From Eutreptiella sp. 'Long Island Sound 2002' (Eukaryota > Euglenozoa > Euglenophyceae > Eutreptiales > Eutreptiaceae), in NCBI GenBank assembly GCA_964036045.1, contig OZ038379.1:118917206-118981205 (forward strand): a DNA stretch of 64,000 bases, given 5' to 3'. The translations under genes and the position numbers were made by a program. Below the pieces are notes generated by a model. It saw only the letters and a program-made list of their open reading frames with translations, made no database searches and was not told the origin of the DNA. Each line of letters begins with the position of its first letter. The stretch's first letter is position 1. Positions 1-8,589 of the stretch are shown here, piece after piece.

Positions 1-604
1 CGTGCCCCTCGTGAGTGCTCCTCCCAGGCTGCCACGCCGTCTCAAGTACGCCCGCCATACAGTCCACCTGACGACCTCGCCGTCACATCCCTCTATGCAC
101 ACATCACCACTTCGTCGCCGCTCCCGGGGCCTGCAGGCTGTCCCCGCAACCCCGTGTAACACTCCCAGGGGGCGCCGCAACGCGTGCACCGTAGCGCCGG
201 CAACGATGTCGCCCGCCCCCAGACAACTCCGTGCACCCCCGGTGTATCCCGAGCAACCACTCCCAATACTGCCGTAGCCAGGCCGCCAGTAGAGACCCCG
301 GTGCCATGGGAATACCCTACAGGGGTTTGGGCCTTATTACCCTGGTTGGGACGACCCATGACGGCTCACTGTTGTATGCGGCGACCCGGGGCATGCGGGT
401 GAAGCATCCCTGTCCAACCCTCATGCACGGGGGCAGTACGGCTCACCATCAGGCCGGCACGACCTGTCACATCGCGTTGGCTGTCATACGCCGCCTGCCA
501 GCACCGCAAAATCAGGCCATGAGGGCACTGCTTCTCAGGCGCTACCCCCTCCGCTGCGTCCAGCGTAGGGACGGTAGCAGGTGCACCCACAATTCCTAAC
601 CCCA
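1..604 (-). other. 3' noncoding part of LINE-A copy 1
   Basis: This stretch lies downstream of the RNase H ORF stop on the minus strand. It matches 12666-13243 of copy 2 with substitutions and small deletions in copy 2. The small ORFs in it are not convincing. No poly-A tail or 3' repeat is visible because the window starts inside the element. Confidence 0.6.
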
Positions 605-3580
605 TCAATCTGCATCACCCCCGGCCCCCACCACGCCGTCACCATTTCCTCCGTGATGCCACAACCAGAGTATCCGCGAGTCGCCCTCCAGAGCCGCCCA
701 CCATAGCAGCAGGGGCAGGGCTGCCGACGGCGCACCAGGGCACCGTACCCCTTCCACTCGGACGCTCTTCAGGTCTGCCTTGATTGTCTTCCAGGCACTT
801 GAGGACATCTGTCCAGAGTGCCGCAGTGCCCACGTCGCCTTAGGCCACCCCCTATCGGCACGCTCCTTACATGTCCCGCATATTGGGACGGAGGCACATT
901 GATGAACCCAAACTGACGCTGTCTCTCCGCACCCGTGGCATCGCTGCGGAAGCACAGACCGCGACGGAACGCAGCTACTATCACAACACTGCGACCACAG
1001 GTCCTGCCATACATCGCAGCACGCGTCCTGGAGTCCGAGCAAAGCACCCGCCAGCGTGCGTGCCGTGGCACAACTGAGGAGGCTGCGCCTCGCTTCCTCC
1101 CACGTGGACACCGGGCGGAGTATCGGTCGCCCGTCGGGCATCACCGGCAGGCCCGCAATCAGCCGGGGCCACCGCGCAACTTTGGGGCTGTGTGTGCCAT
1201 GCGCCAGGAGCTCCCAACCGTAGTCCCGTAAGACCTCCCCGATGACATCAACCCCGTCTTGCCCCGGGCCCCTGGCGGATGCTAGAACCAAGCGTTGTCC
1301 TCCCGCCCGAGCCTCAATGACCGCCGCGAGGCCCAGGGTGTCAAGGGTGTGACGGGCATCGGCAGCCACGTGGTCGTCCCCCTCTGGCAGAGAGAACAGG
1401 GCCTCCGTGACGTGGCCTTGCGCGTCGTCGCCCTGTACCCGTGCCAGCTGCTTGGAGCTCACTAACACTGCCATGGACCGCCGCTCCGTGACCGCTGGTA
1501 TGGCTCGTCGCAGCTGCCGGTCATACAGCCACAACGTACCCACGTCAAGTACGACAGCCAGCGCCAGGATTGGGAGACTGCACAGAGGTTGCTGAAGGAC
1601 CGGCAGCACCTCGCGAGGCCAGCCCATGACGTTCCCCACAGCTGGATGGTTGGCGTAAACCTGGAGCCAAAGATCACTCTGGCCGTCAGGGCTTCTCACC
1701 ATGGTACCACGCACCAGGACCCACGATTGCGCCGACACCACGCGGGACCACTCCCTGAATGCCGTGATGTCCCGTGCCACCCAGGAACCGATCCACTGGC
1801 TGAAGGCCTGCGCCACCGCCGCCATCCAGTGAGGGAACAAGGACATGGCCTCTGCGTGCGCGATGCACGACCGTGGCACCAGCAGTGCGTGCAGCGGTGC
1901 CCTCTGAAAGGTTGCCCGCAGGTCGCCGGGGGGGCCGGCAAACGGGTTCAACGGCGGACGCCGTTGGATCCTCCCTGCCGGCGGGCAGAAGGGTGTGTCA
2001 TCTCGCACGAACGCGTATACCGCCCTCCTTCGATCTTGCATCGGCAGCTGCATGATCTGGGTGAGCCGATGGTTCCTGCGGGCATACACATCTTCCCCAA
2101 TCTGGACCATGTCCTCCACAAAGAGCCTGGCCTTGGCAGGGCCCCCGGACGACGCCGCTCGCACCGCAGCGAACAGCCGCTTCAGGTCCCCGGGGACGAC
2201 ACCCGCCATCAGGGATTCAGTCCACCTGCAGCCGTGCTCCCTCCACGCCACGAACTCCACCGCCCTGTCTGTCAGGGCTAGCTCCGCCGTGAACTCCTCC
2301 ACACGCCTGCACAGGAGCCCTGCCACCTCCTCGTCCCGCGCACACAGCAGGCGCATGTGGCCAATGTCCTCCTCTTGCCCCCCACAATAGTTACAAGGGT
2401 GGGCCGGTATTGCCATACGCGTGAGCTTCTGTCTCCACTGTCGCATGACCTGCATTGTGGACAAGCGACCGTCACGTGCCCGCAGCATATTTCTGTGCGT
2501 TGGGCCGTGGTGTACAGCTCCGAGGGGCACCGCCTCGCAGGCGCCAGCCAGTGGCGTGTGCGCCCTGGTGCGTGCCGCTAGCGAACGCCACTCCATCTCC
2601 CGGACGTGCTGAAGGGCTTGCATGGATGGCACACGCGGCTCGAGCTCTCCATTATCCCCCGGCACCAAGAGGATGGCGTGCTCCTTTGGTAGGACGAGAT
2701 GGACAGGCGGGGCCATTGCACGGGCCGCGGCAGAGTCCGGCGCCTCGAGCGGGACCGCCGCCAAGTGCGAGCTCTGCCTCACCACCCAGTGGTGCGGCCC
2801 CCCAACTCGGCGTGGCAGCCGCCGCAGCCACTCCACTATCCAGCTCACTGTGTGCTGGTTGACCAGATGTGATGTCGGCCCCTTGATGCCACGGTACAGG
2901 GCCTCCTGCGCCCTGCGGAGATGCGCTCCTATGATGGACGCATCCACCACGTGCACCGTGCACGCTGACGGGGGCGTGTGCAACAGGTATGCCGCCGCGC
3001 CGATGATCTCTGCCTCCAGGACCGTGCCGTAGATGGCACCCGTCCACGTGGGGATTCCGTGGCTGGCCACCGCAACGTTTGTGGCGTCGTCTCCCTGGGG
3101 CGACGCGTCAGACGTGACTTTAGTCGCCACCGGCACCCAGCAGTACCGGTGGGGTTCCAGCCACGCCACGTCGGAGTGGGGGCTCTGCACCACTCTTCCA
3201 AGGGACGCCGCACTGGAGGCCGTGAGCTCCGGGGACAGGACTACCTTCGGCCGATACACCGCATGTGGTCTCCAGGCCAGGTCACATCCACAGACTGACT
3301 TGATGGCGTCCAGGGCGGTGGTATACTCCGCCCCCCAAACCGTTGCGGAGCAGGAGGGCTGGTACACCACCACAGATGCCTGTTCCACCGCGCCGCCATC
3401 ACGCAACGACGTGAGGGCGACGTGCGGATCGTGCGGCACGTTGGACATCCGAACCACTTCCGGGACCGAGTACTCATCCGGATCCGGGATAGGGCCTGCT
3501 GGTAGCAGAAGGACAATTGCCCACTCGCTGCACCCGTGCACCGCCGCGCATGCCCTGGAAAACGCTGGCCGCCCGTGCAC
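605..3580 (-). CDS. LINE-A ORF4, copy 1: RNase H-like domain, CCHC knuckle, long unknown C-terminus
   Basis: This 991-codon frame follows the RT ORF in the same frame after a single TAA and four codons. The first codon used here (GTG) is only the nearest near-cognate start; the first good ATG is near residue 45, so translation may come by readthrough. Residues about 155-290 look like a divergent RNase H: a possible first Asp at 158, E191 in an AEIIGAAAYLL helix, D213 in VHVVDAS, and a terminal Asp at 282 followed by an Ala-rich helix. A C-x2-C-x8-H-x4-C knuckle lies at 396-413. The remaining roughly 480 residues are unrecognised, apart from a Cys/His cluster at 881-904 (C-x2-C, HxC, C-x2-C). 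The RNase H call rests on weak motifs plus position after an RT; the knuckle is clear. Confidence 0.75.
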   Translation of the reverse strand: MHGRPAFSRACAAVHGCSEWAIVLLLPAGPIPDPDEYSVPEVVRMSNVPHDPHVALTSLRDGGAVEQASVVVYQPSCSATVWGAEYTTALDAIKSVCGCDLAWRPHAVYRPKVVLSPELTASSAASLGRVVQSPHSDVAWLEPHRYCWVPVATKVTSDASPQGDDATNVAVASHGIPTWTGAIYGTVLEAEIIGAAAYLLHTPPSACTVHVVDASIIGAHLRRAQEALYRGIKGPTSHLVNQHTVSWIVEWLRRLPRRVGGPHHWVVRQSSHLAAVPLEAPDSAAARAMAPPVHLVLPKEHAILLVPGDNGELEPRVPSMQALQHVREMEWRSLAARTRAHTPLAGACEAVPLGAVHHGPTHRNMLRARDGRLSTMQVMRQWRQKLTRMAIPAHPCNYCGGQEEDIGHMRLLCARDEEVAGLLCRRVEEFTAELALTDRAVEFVAWREHGCRWTESLMAGVVPGDLKRLFAAVRAASSGGPAKARLFVEDMVQIGEDVYARRNHRLTQIMQLPMQDRRRAVYAFVRDDTPFCPPAGRIQRRPPLNPFAGPPGDLRATFQRAPLHALLVPRSCIAHAEAMSLFPHWMAAVAQAFSQWIGSWVARDITAFREWSRVVSAQSWVLVRGTMVRSPDGQSDLWLQVYANHPAVGNVMGWPREVLPVLQQPLCSLPILALAVVLDVGTLWLYDRQLRRAIPAVTERRSMAVLVSSKQLARVQGDDAQGHVTEALFSLPEGDDHVAADARHTLDTLGLAAVIEARAGGQRLVLASARGPGQDGVDVIGEVLRDYGWELLAHGTHSPKVARWPRLIAGLPVMPDGRPILRPVSTWEEARRSLLSCATARTLAGALLGLQDACCDVWQDLWSQCCDSSCVPSRSVLPQRCHGCGETASVWVHQCASVPICGTCKERADRGWPKATWALRHSGQMSSSAWKTIKADLKSVRVEGVRCPGAPSAALPLLLWWAALEGDSRILWLWHHGGNGDGVVGAGGDAD

Positions 3581-3592
3581 AGCCCACAGTGG

Positions 3593-6500
3593 TTACCGGT
3601 TTATGCCGCCCCCGGCGTGTGGAGTGAGTAGGGGGACGGACGCCGGATCGTCTTGCTGCTGGTAACCCTCAAAGACGTCCCCCAACAGAAACAGGAGGGC
3701 CGCTAGCGGGAGGAACGGCAGGGATAGCCCCGGGTTGGCCGGGTCCCATCCTTCCTCCCTGTACCCGCCCACCACATACACGTCCCCCGCAGTGGACTGT
3801 CTATTGCGTTTGCTGGCCTTCTTTCGGCGCACCGGGTGAAGTAGCCGGTGAGTCAACGGACTAGGCAGCTGCGGCCGGAAGACGTCGCGGAGCCCCGTGA
3901 ACCACACGTGGTCCAGCTGATGGGGCCCTACTCTTGCGTGCGGAAGGTGCAGGTGGTCCTCATGACACTCTTGGAGCTGGACAGCCGAGTGCCCAGGAGC
4001 AGGACAGGGGAGCCGCGCATGCAGGAGGTCATTTGCGGGATCAGTTAGGGACTGTACCGCCGCATCTGTGCGGGGCCCCGAGAGAACGCAGATGTCTCTA
4101 CCCTTGAAGGGATAGGATTGGGACACCCACTTCCGTCCCGCCCACTGCACTTGCGGCAGATGGGCTTGTACACACCAGTACACTGACGATGGCATGAGAA
4201 GTCCTACGCGCAACGTCCCCATCGCCCGGAGTACCCTGTCCACCCACGTATTGCCAGCGTGCGTGGCGAATGACGCAGAGGGCACCATGAACTGCCCGCA
4301 CACTCCGTACTGCACGTGCATGTCCCGGAGCATGGCCCGCAGCTCATCCCGGACTGTCGTCGACCTGTGGTGGGTGAGTTGAGCCATGGTCGCCACGACG
4401 GAGTCGCGGCAGATAACCTGGACATCCGCCAACCGTAACCCATGACACGACCGCACCGCTACGTTGGACAGGTCCTTGGGCAGCTTCTCGAATTGCAGGG
4501 CCGCAGCCTTGATGGCAGTATTCAGCTTGATCACCGCCTCCGCCGTGTCGGACAGGTAGGGCGCCGCGTACCGCACGATGCCTCCAACCACAGCCGCCAT
4601 CACCTCATGAGGCACCGACGCCGGCCCCAACGTGTTCTTGCACCAGCCCAGTAGAGCTTCACACCGGAGTACATGTTTCTCCTTCATGGTCGCCACCCCC
4701 CTGGGATCGAGGCGCAGGCCCAAGTATGGTACCGTGCCCTTGGCACGTAAGCATACCCATAGGGCCGCCGTGTCCCCTGGGCTCAGGCACACCATGATCG
4801 AATGGATGCGAGCAGTATTGGCATAGGCGCATTTGCCGACGTTGAGGGACATGCCCATGTCCGTGAGATATCGCGCTATCGCCGCTGCATACTCCAGGAA
4901 TTGCGGCAGGGAGTGCGCTATCAACAGGAGGTCATCACAGTACGCCTGCACCAGGGGTGGCACCGCATGGCGAGCATCTCCCCGCGCCTTGCAGGCAAGG
5001 CTCCGCAGGAGAGGTTCTAAGAGGAGGAGGTAGAGCACATCGCTCTCCGCACTGCCCTGCCGCAGGCCCTTGTGGAGCCGAATGCTCGGCGTCGGGCCGT
5101 GCGGAGTGACGATGCGCACCAGAGACCCGCAGCTGAGGTTGTGGAAGAGCCTGATGAGCTCTTCCGGGACTCCCATGTGGCGCAGGAGGAGCGCCAGCGC
5201 CCCGTGCGGCGCTGTGTCAAAAGCTTTTGACACATCGAAGGCGAGGACGTGGTTTTCCTCCTGCCCACGTTGCAGCCTGCGCTGGGCCAGGAACACCAGG
5301 GCAGCTGCCGTGGAGCCCAGCATGGCCCCGAACTGCCAGTCCGCAGCCAGTCCCTTGCCTGCCAGGACAGCTGTGAACCTCCGCATGAGGGGAGTCATGA
5401 GCATTCGCATGTCTTGCTGCCCCAGCGCTATGGGCCTGTACTCGTCCAGGTTGCCCGTGGCTGTGCCCTTGGGCAGCCAGATAATGGCCTTGTGCCAGGA
5501 CTCCGGGACGTCCGCACCCCGCAGGATAGCCCTGTACGCGTGCACCAGGAGCCCCTGCACCGGTTCAGGCAGCTCTGCTATGAGGGGAGCCGTGACCCGG
5601 TTGGACCCCGGAGCTTTGTCGTCCGCCACGGCCTGCCTCACGGCGTCTGTAAGGTCCTGCAGGGTGTAGTCCTGCACCGACCTCCATTCCTCAGGCACCC
5701 CCCTGGGAATGTGGGCCCGGACCAGCCGCTCGAAGGCCAGCAGGTTCACTGGCCGCTTGGCGTACAGCGCCTCCCAGTACCTCTGGACCTCGCCAATGAC
5801 GTCCGAGGCCTCCAAGAGCACCTTCTCCGACTCGCGGACGCGTACGGACCACAGGCCCGACGGGGCATAGTTCACCACGTTGATGGCCCCCCGTATCGCC
5901 GTCCATCGGAGCTGCAGATCCGGCACCCTGCCCCGCCAATAGTCCTTGATGGACCGGCGCCTGTTGCTCCTGAGGACACCCCGCAGCTCCTCCACGCGTG
6001 TCTCTAGCTGGTGGAGCTGTTGGTCCAACGCGGCACGTAGGTCCTCCACCGAAGCGGGGGATTGGTCGGGGTCCACCCGCCGGAGGTGCTGTAGCAAGGC
6101 AGTCGCTTCTTGGGAGTGGAGTCCGGCCGCCGCCGCGTCCCGTTGCCACAGCTCATGGGCGCGCCGGGCCAGGGCCTGCTGATCCGAGAGGACCTGGGCC
6201 AGTGACGCCTCCATCTCCGCCTGCCCGTACGGGTACTGCGGGTCCACGCCCGATGGCATGCGCACTCCCATGACCCTGGACACGTCATCACGGAAGGCGT
6301 AGAGCAGGTCAAAGACCGCCTGCACCTCCGACGTGACCATGGTGGCAGTGTCCTGGTCCGACGAGAGCCACGCCTGCAACCGCCGATCCCCGCATGCCTT
6401 CTGTAGTACTGCCGCCGCCGCCTTACGAACCCCCGGGGAGTCCGGGCGTATGGCATGCAGCCTGCCTTGGGCGTGCGAGTAGGCCATCCTGGTGACCCTC

Positions 6501-7276
6501 TCTTTGCCGGCCACCGCCAGCGGGAGGTCCAGGACCACAGGGCCATGATCCGACCCCAGCGACGCTGGAGACCGCCCCGGCGCCAAGTGTGGGTGCTCAC
6601 GCGCCGCCCAAGGGACCAGAGGCGAGTTTAGAAGGAAGGAGTCCAGTCGGTGCCCTGCCCTCGTGGGCCTCCTGTCTTCCTCCCGTTCCGGGCCTGCCCT
6701 GTGGAAACCACACTGTTCCCACAGGGCTTGGAACCTCCTCGTGGTGGGGTGCCACGGGGACTCCAGCCACACGTTGAAGTCCCCTCCGAGGAGCACGGCC
6801 CTGGTGCCACCCGCGCTCTTGGCCGCCGCGTACATGGCCACGTCAGCCCAGAAGGACGCCTTAGACGCCCAGGAGTCGCCGCCGCTGCCCGGGCCGTGGA
6901 CGTTGATGACCGTGAGGGTGCCACCTGCGGTCACCACATCGAGGGCCATGGCCTTGCCCGGCACGATGTCCACGACGTCTCGAACTTCCTCCGCGGCGAA
7001 CATGTCCGCCCGAAGGGCAATCAAGAGCCCGCCGCGCACCGCTGCCGCCGACGCCGCCTGGGCATCCACCCCTGGGTACGCATGATACCCGTGGTGACGC
7101 CACGGATTCTCCGAGTGCACCACACCCTGAGGGTCCTGCAAGCCGGTCTCCTGGAAGAGGCCCAGCATGGCACCTTCGGCCTTCATGACACCCGCCGCCA
7201 CCGCCTCACCGTCGAGCATACCTGGGGCCACCGGTACGCCGTCTCCCCGCATCGAGCCCTTGACGTTCCAGGACAC
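3593..7276 (-). CDS. LINE-A ORF3, copy 1: APE-type endonuclease and reverse transcriptase
   Basis: This 1,227-codon frame supplies the enzymes for target-primed reverse transcription. Endonuclease motifs: N4 (SWN), E43 (FQET), H127 (NVHGPG), D166 and N168 (GGDFN), a RLDSF box near 210, and D243-H244 (SDHGPV). RT motifs: SNR near 558, RPIAL near 614, motif A FDVSKAFD with D681, motif B GLRQGSAES at 738-746, and YCDD at 779-782 instead of the usual YADD. A charged Gln/Leu-rich linker lies at about 355-440. A hydrophobic stretch precedes the C-terminus. The start is the GTG nearest the domain. The frame is open further back to the TGA at 7307-7309. The only ATG there (7310) is out of frame. The stop is TAA and the frame continues into ORF4. 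The motifs look intact. Confidence 0.95.
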   Translation of the reverse strand: MSWNVKGSMRGDGVPVAPGMLDGEAVAAGVMKAEGAMLGLFQETGLQDPQGVVHSENPWRHHGYHAYPGVDAQAASAAAVRGGLLIALRADMFAAEEVRDVVDIVPGKAMALDVVTAGGTLTVINVHGPGSGGDSWASKASFWADVAMYAAAKSAGGTRAVLLGGDFNVWLESPWHPTTRRFQALWEQCGFHRAGPEREEDRRPTRAGHRLDSFLLNSPLVPWAAREHPHLAPGRSPASLGSDHGPVVLDLPLAVAGKERVTRMAYSHAQGRLHAIRPDSPGVRKAAAAVLQKACGDRRLQAWLSSDQDTATMVTSEVQAVFDLLYAFRDDVSRVMGVRMPSGVDPQYPYGQAEMEASLAQVLSDQQALARRAHELWQRDAAAAGLHSQEATALLQHLRRVDPDQSPASVEDLRAALDQQLHQLETRVEELRGVLRSNRRRSIKDYWRGRVPDLQLRWTAIRGAINVVNYAPSGLWSVRVRESEKVLLEASDVIGEVQRYWEALYAKRPVNLLAFERLVRAHIPRGVPEEWRSVQDYTLQDLTDAVRQAVADDKAPGSNRVTAPLIAELPEPVQGLLVHAYRAILRGADVPESWHKAIIWLPKGTATGNLDEYRPIALGQQDMRMLMTPLMRRFTAVLAGKGLAADWQFGAMLGSTAAALVFLAQRRLQRGQEENHVLAFDVSKAFDTAPHGALALLLRHMGVPEELIRLFHNLSCGSLVRIVTPHGPTPSIRLHKGLRQGSAESDVLYLLLLEPLLRSLACKARGDARHAVPPLVQAYCDDLLLIAHSLPQFLEYAAAIARYLTDMGMSLNVGKCAYANTARIHSIMVCLSPGDTAALWVCLRAKGTVPYLGLRLDPRGVATMKEKHVLRCEALLGWCKNTLGPASVPHEVMAAVVGGIVRYAAPYLSDTAEAVIKLNTAIKAAALQFEKLPKDLSNVAVRSCHGLRLADVQVICRDSVVATMAQLTHHRSTTVRDELRAMLRDMHVQYGVCGQFMVPSASFATHAGNTWVDRVLRAMGTLRVGLLMPSSVYWCVQAHLPQVQWAGRKWVSQSYPFKGRDICVLSGPRTDAAVQSLTDPANDLLHARLPCPAPGHSAVQLQECHEDHLHLPHARVGPHQLDHVWFTGLRDVFRPQLPSPLTHRLLHPVRRKKASKRNRQSTAGDVYVVGGYREEGWDPANPGLSLPFLPLAALLFLLGDVFEGYQQQDDPASVPLLTPHAGGGINR

Positions 7277-7306
7277 CGCCGCTCGGGTGTCGGAGGCGGG
7301 GCCCCT

Positions 7307-7564
7307 TCATGGCTGCACGTGCGGACCGGGGCCCCCCGCCGGATCCGGATCACTGGACGGAGGGGGGCCACCAGCAGGCCAGGGGGACCACCCGCAACCG
7401 GCGCGGGTGGCTGGCGAGGTGGCCCCTATCCCCGTGGGCCTCCGCCCGAGGCGGCCGTTGTCTGCTGAGACCCGGCAGATGCGGCGGGCTCCCCCTCTGC
7501 TTGTCCGCCGGATGTACTTGCCGCCGTACTCCCCGTAGAAGTCACCGCCCCACGCCGTGCTGCA
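7307..7564 (-). pseudogene. Gag-like ORF2 C-terminal tail, copy 1
   Basis: This is the Ser/Gly/Pro-rich tail of the gag-like protein, in normal orientation. It is cut from the rest of ORF2 by the inversion that begins at 7565. It also has a TAG at 7426-7428 where copy 2 has CAG (Gln). Its natural end is the TGA at 7307-7309, in frame with the endonuclease ORF. Confidence 0.7.
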
Positions 7565-8470
7565 GGCAGCCTCGCTGGCGCTGCTGCATAGCGTGTCGCG
7601 GGCGTGGTGCTAGGTTGTGGCGGCATTGGAGCCCCACTCCTCGGCACTGCGCCTGTACGATCGCGGAGAGGGCACGGTGCTCACGGTCCGCCCCGCCAAC
7701 CTGGAGGCCCTGCACCTTAGTGCACTGAGTGGCGACGGGGGCGAGGCGCTGTACCTCCAAGGGACCGTGGCAGGCGCGGTCGCGACACGCTTCCGCCGGC
7801 AGAGCGGAGGGGATGACCTCCGCCTGGTCATGGCGGAGAACATGGGGCCGTGGCTCCGGGCGTTCTCGACGTCGAGGTGGAAGGTCGAGGGCGACCGGGA
7901 GAAGTTCGCCGACGCGTGGCGCCGCTGGGTGGAGGAGCAGTTTCCCGTGGGGGGAATGCTGCACCTGCCGCAGCCACCAAGCGTGCCACCGGTACGGCCT
8001 GCGGCATCCCCGGCCGCGGCGGCGAGGCCGGCCCCGAAAGCAGCGCCCAAGCCGCCGCCCAAGAGGAGCCCCCCGCCTCAGTATGGCGCCTATGCCAACA
8101 TTCGGTACGTGCTGCGGCACTTCGGCGGTGACTTGCCAAGGGAGCGGCGTGGGCCGAAGACGATCAACGTCTGCCCCTGGTCTCGGCTGGATGGGGCTAG
8201 TCACTGCACATGGAGAGCTGGCAAGCACTGCCGGCCCACCCACCTCCACCCCAAGGACCTGCCGGACCTCATCCAGCGGGACCATGCGGCTGATCCGGCG
8301 CAACGGGACCAGGCGCTGGCCATGCTGGCTGGCGTTATGCCGGGGGGCCAGGCGGGGCCTTTCGCGTCGGCCGAGGCGAGGTCCAGAGCGCTCATGCTGC
8401 CCACGGGTGCCCGCCCTGCGGCGGAGCGCGGGGCGTCGCCGTCGGCGGCGCGATCTGGAGCGATTGGTTC
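7565..8470 (+). pseudogene. Inverted block holding most of gag-like ORF2, copy 1
   Basis: In this 906-bp block the gag-like protein is readable on the plus strand, whereas the rest of the element and the same block in copy 2 (20211-21094) read on the minus strand. The open part runs from about 7617. It has a conserved N-terminal region with Trp-rich segments, a Pro/Ala/Lys linker (KAAPKPPPKR), and then a finger with C-x10-C-x13-H-x11-H spacing (NVCPWSR ... HC ... HLHPKDL ... RDH). The same finger occurs in copies 2 and 3. Such fingers in LINE accessory proteins usually bind RNA; that role is inferred. The inversion separates it from its start and tail, so copy 1 cannot make the protein. Confidence 0.85.
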
Positions 8471-8571
8471 GGCCTGTTGCTGGAGGACTGCGCTGCCGGG
8501 GCCCTGGGGAGGGCCGCTGCGTGACCCTGCAGCGCCTTGCACAAGACAGCTGCATGCTCAGTCTGCCACAT
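8471..8571 (-). pseudogene. Gag-like ORF2 N-terminus, copy 1
   Basis: An ATG (MWQTEHAAVL) begins 18 nt after the ORF1 stop at 8590 and stays in the ORF1 frame. It runs about 33 codons until the inversion breakpoint at 8470/8471. Copy 2 has the same start at 21195. Confidence 0.65.
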
Positions 8572-8589
8572 GTTGCTCGGGGCTATGGG

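Noticed and set aside
3593-3595. Reassigned stop codons (non-standard genetic code)
   Set aside because: ORFs of about 1,000 and 1,228 codons contain no internal stops, so the stops between modules are real stops rather than sense codons.
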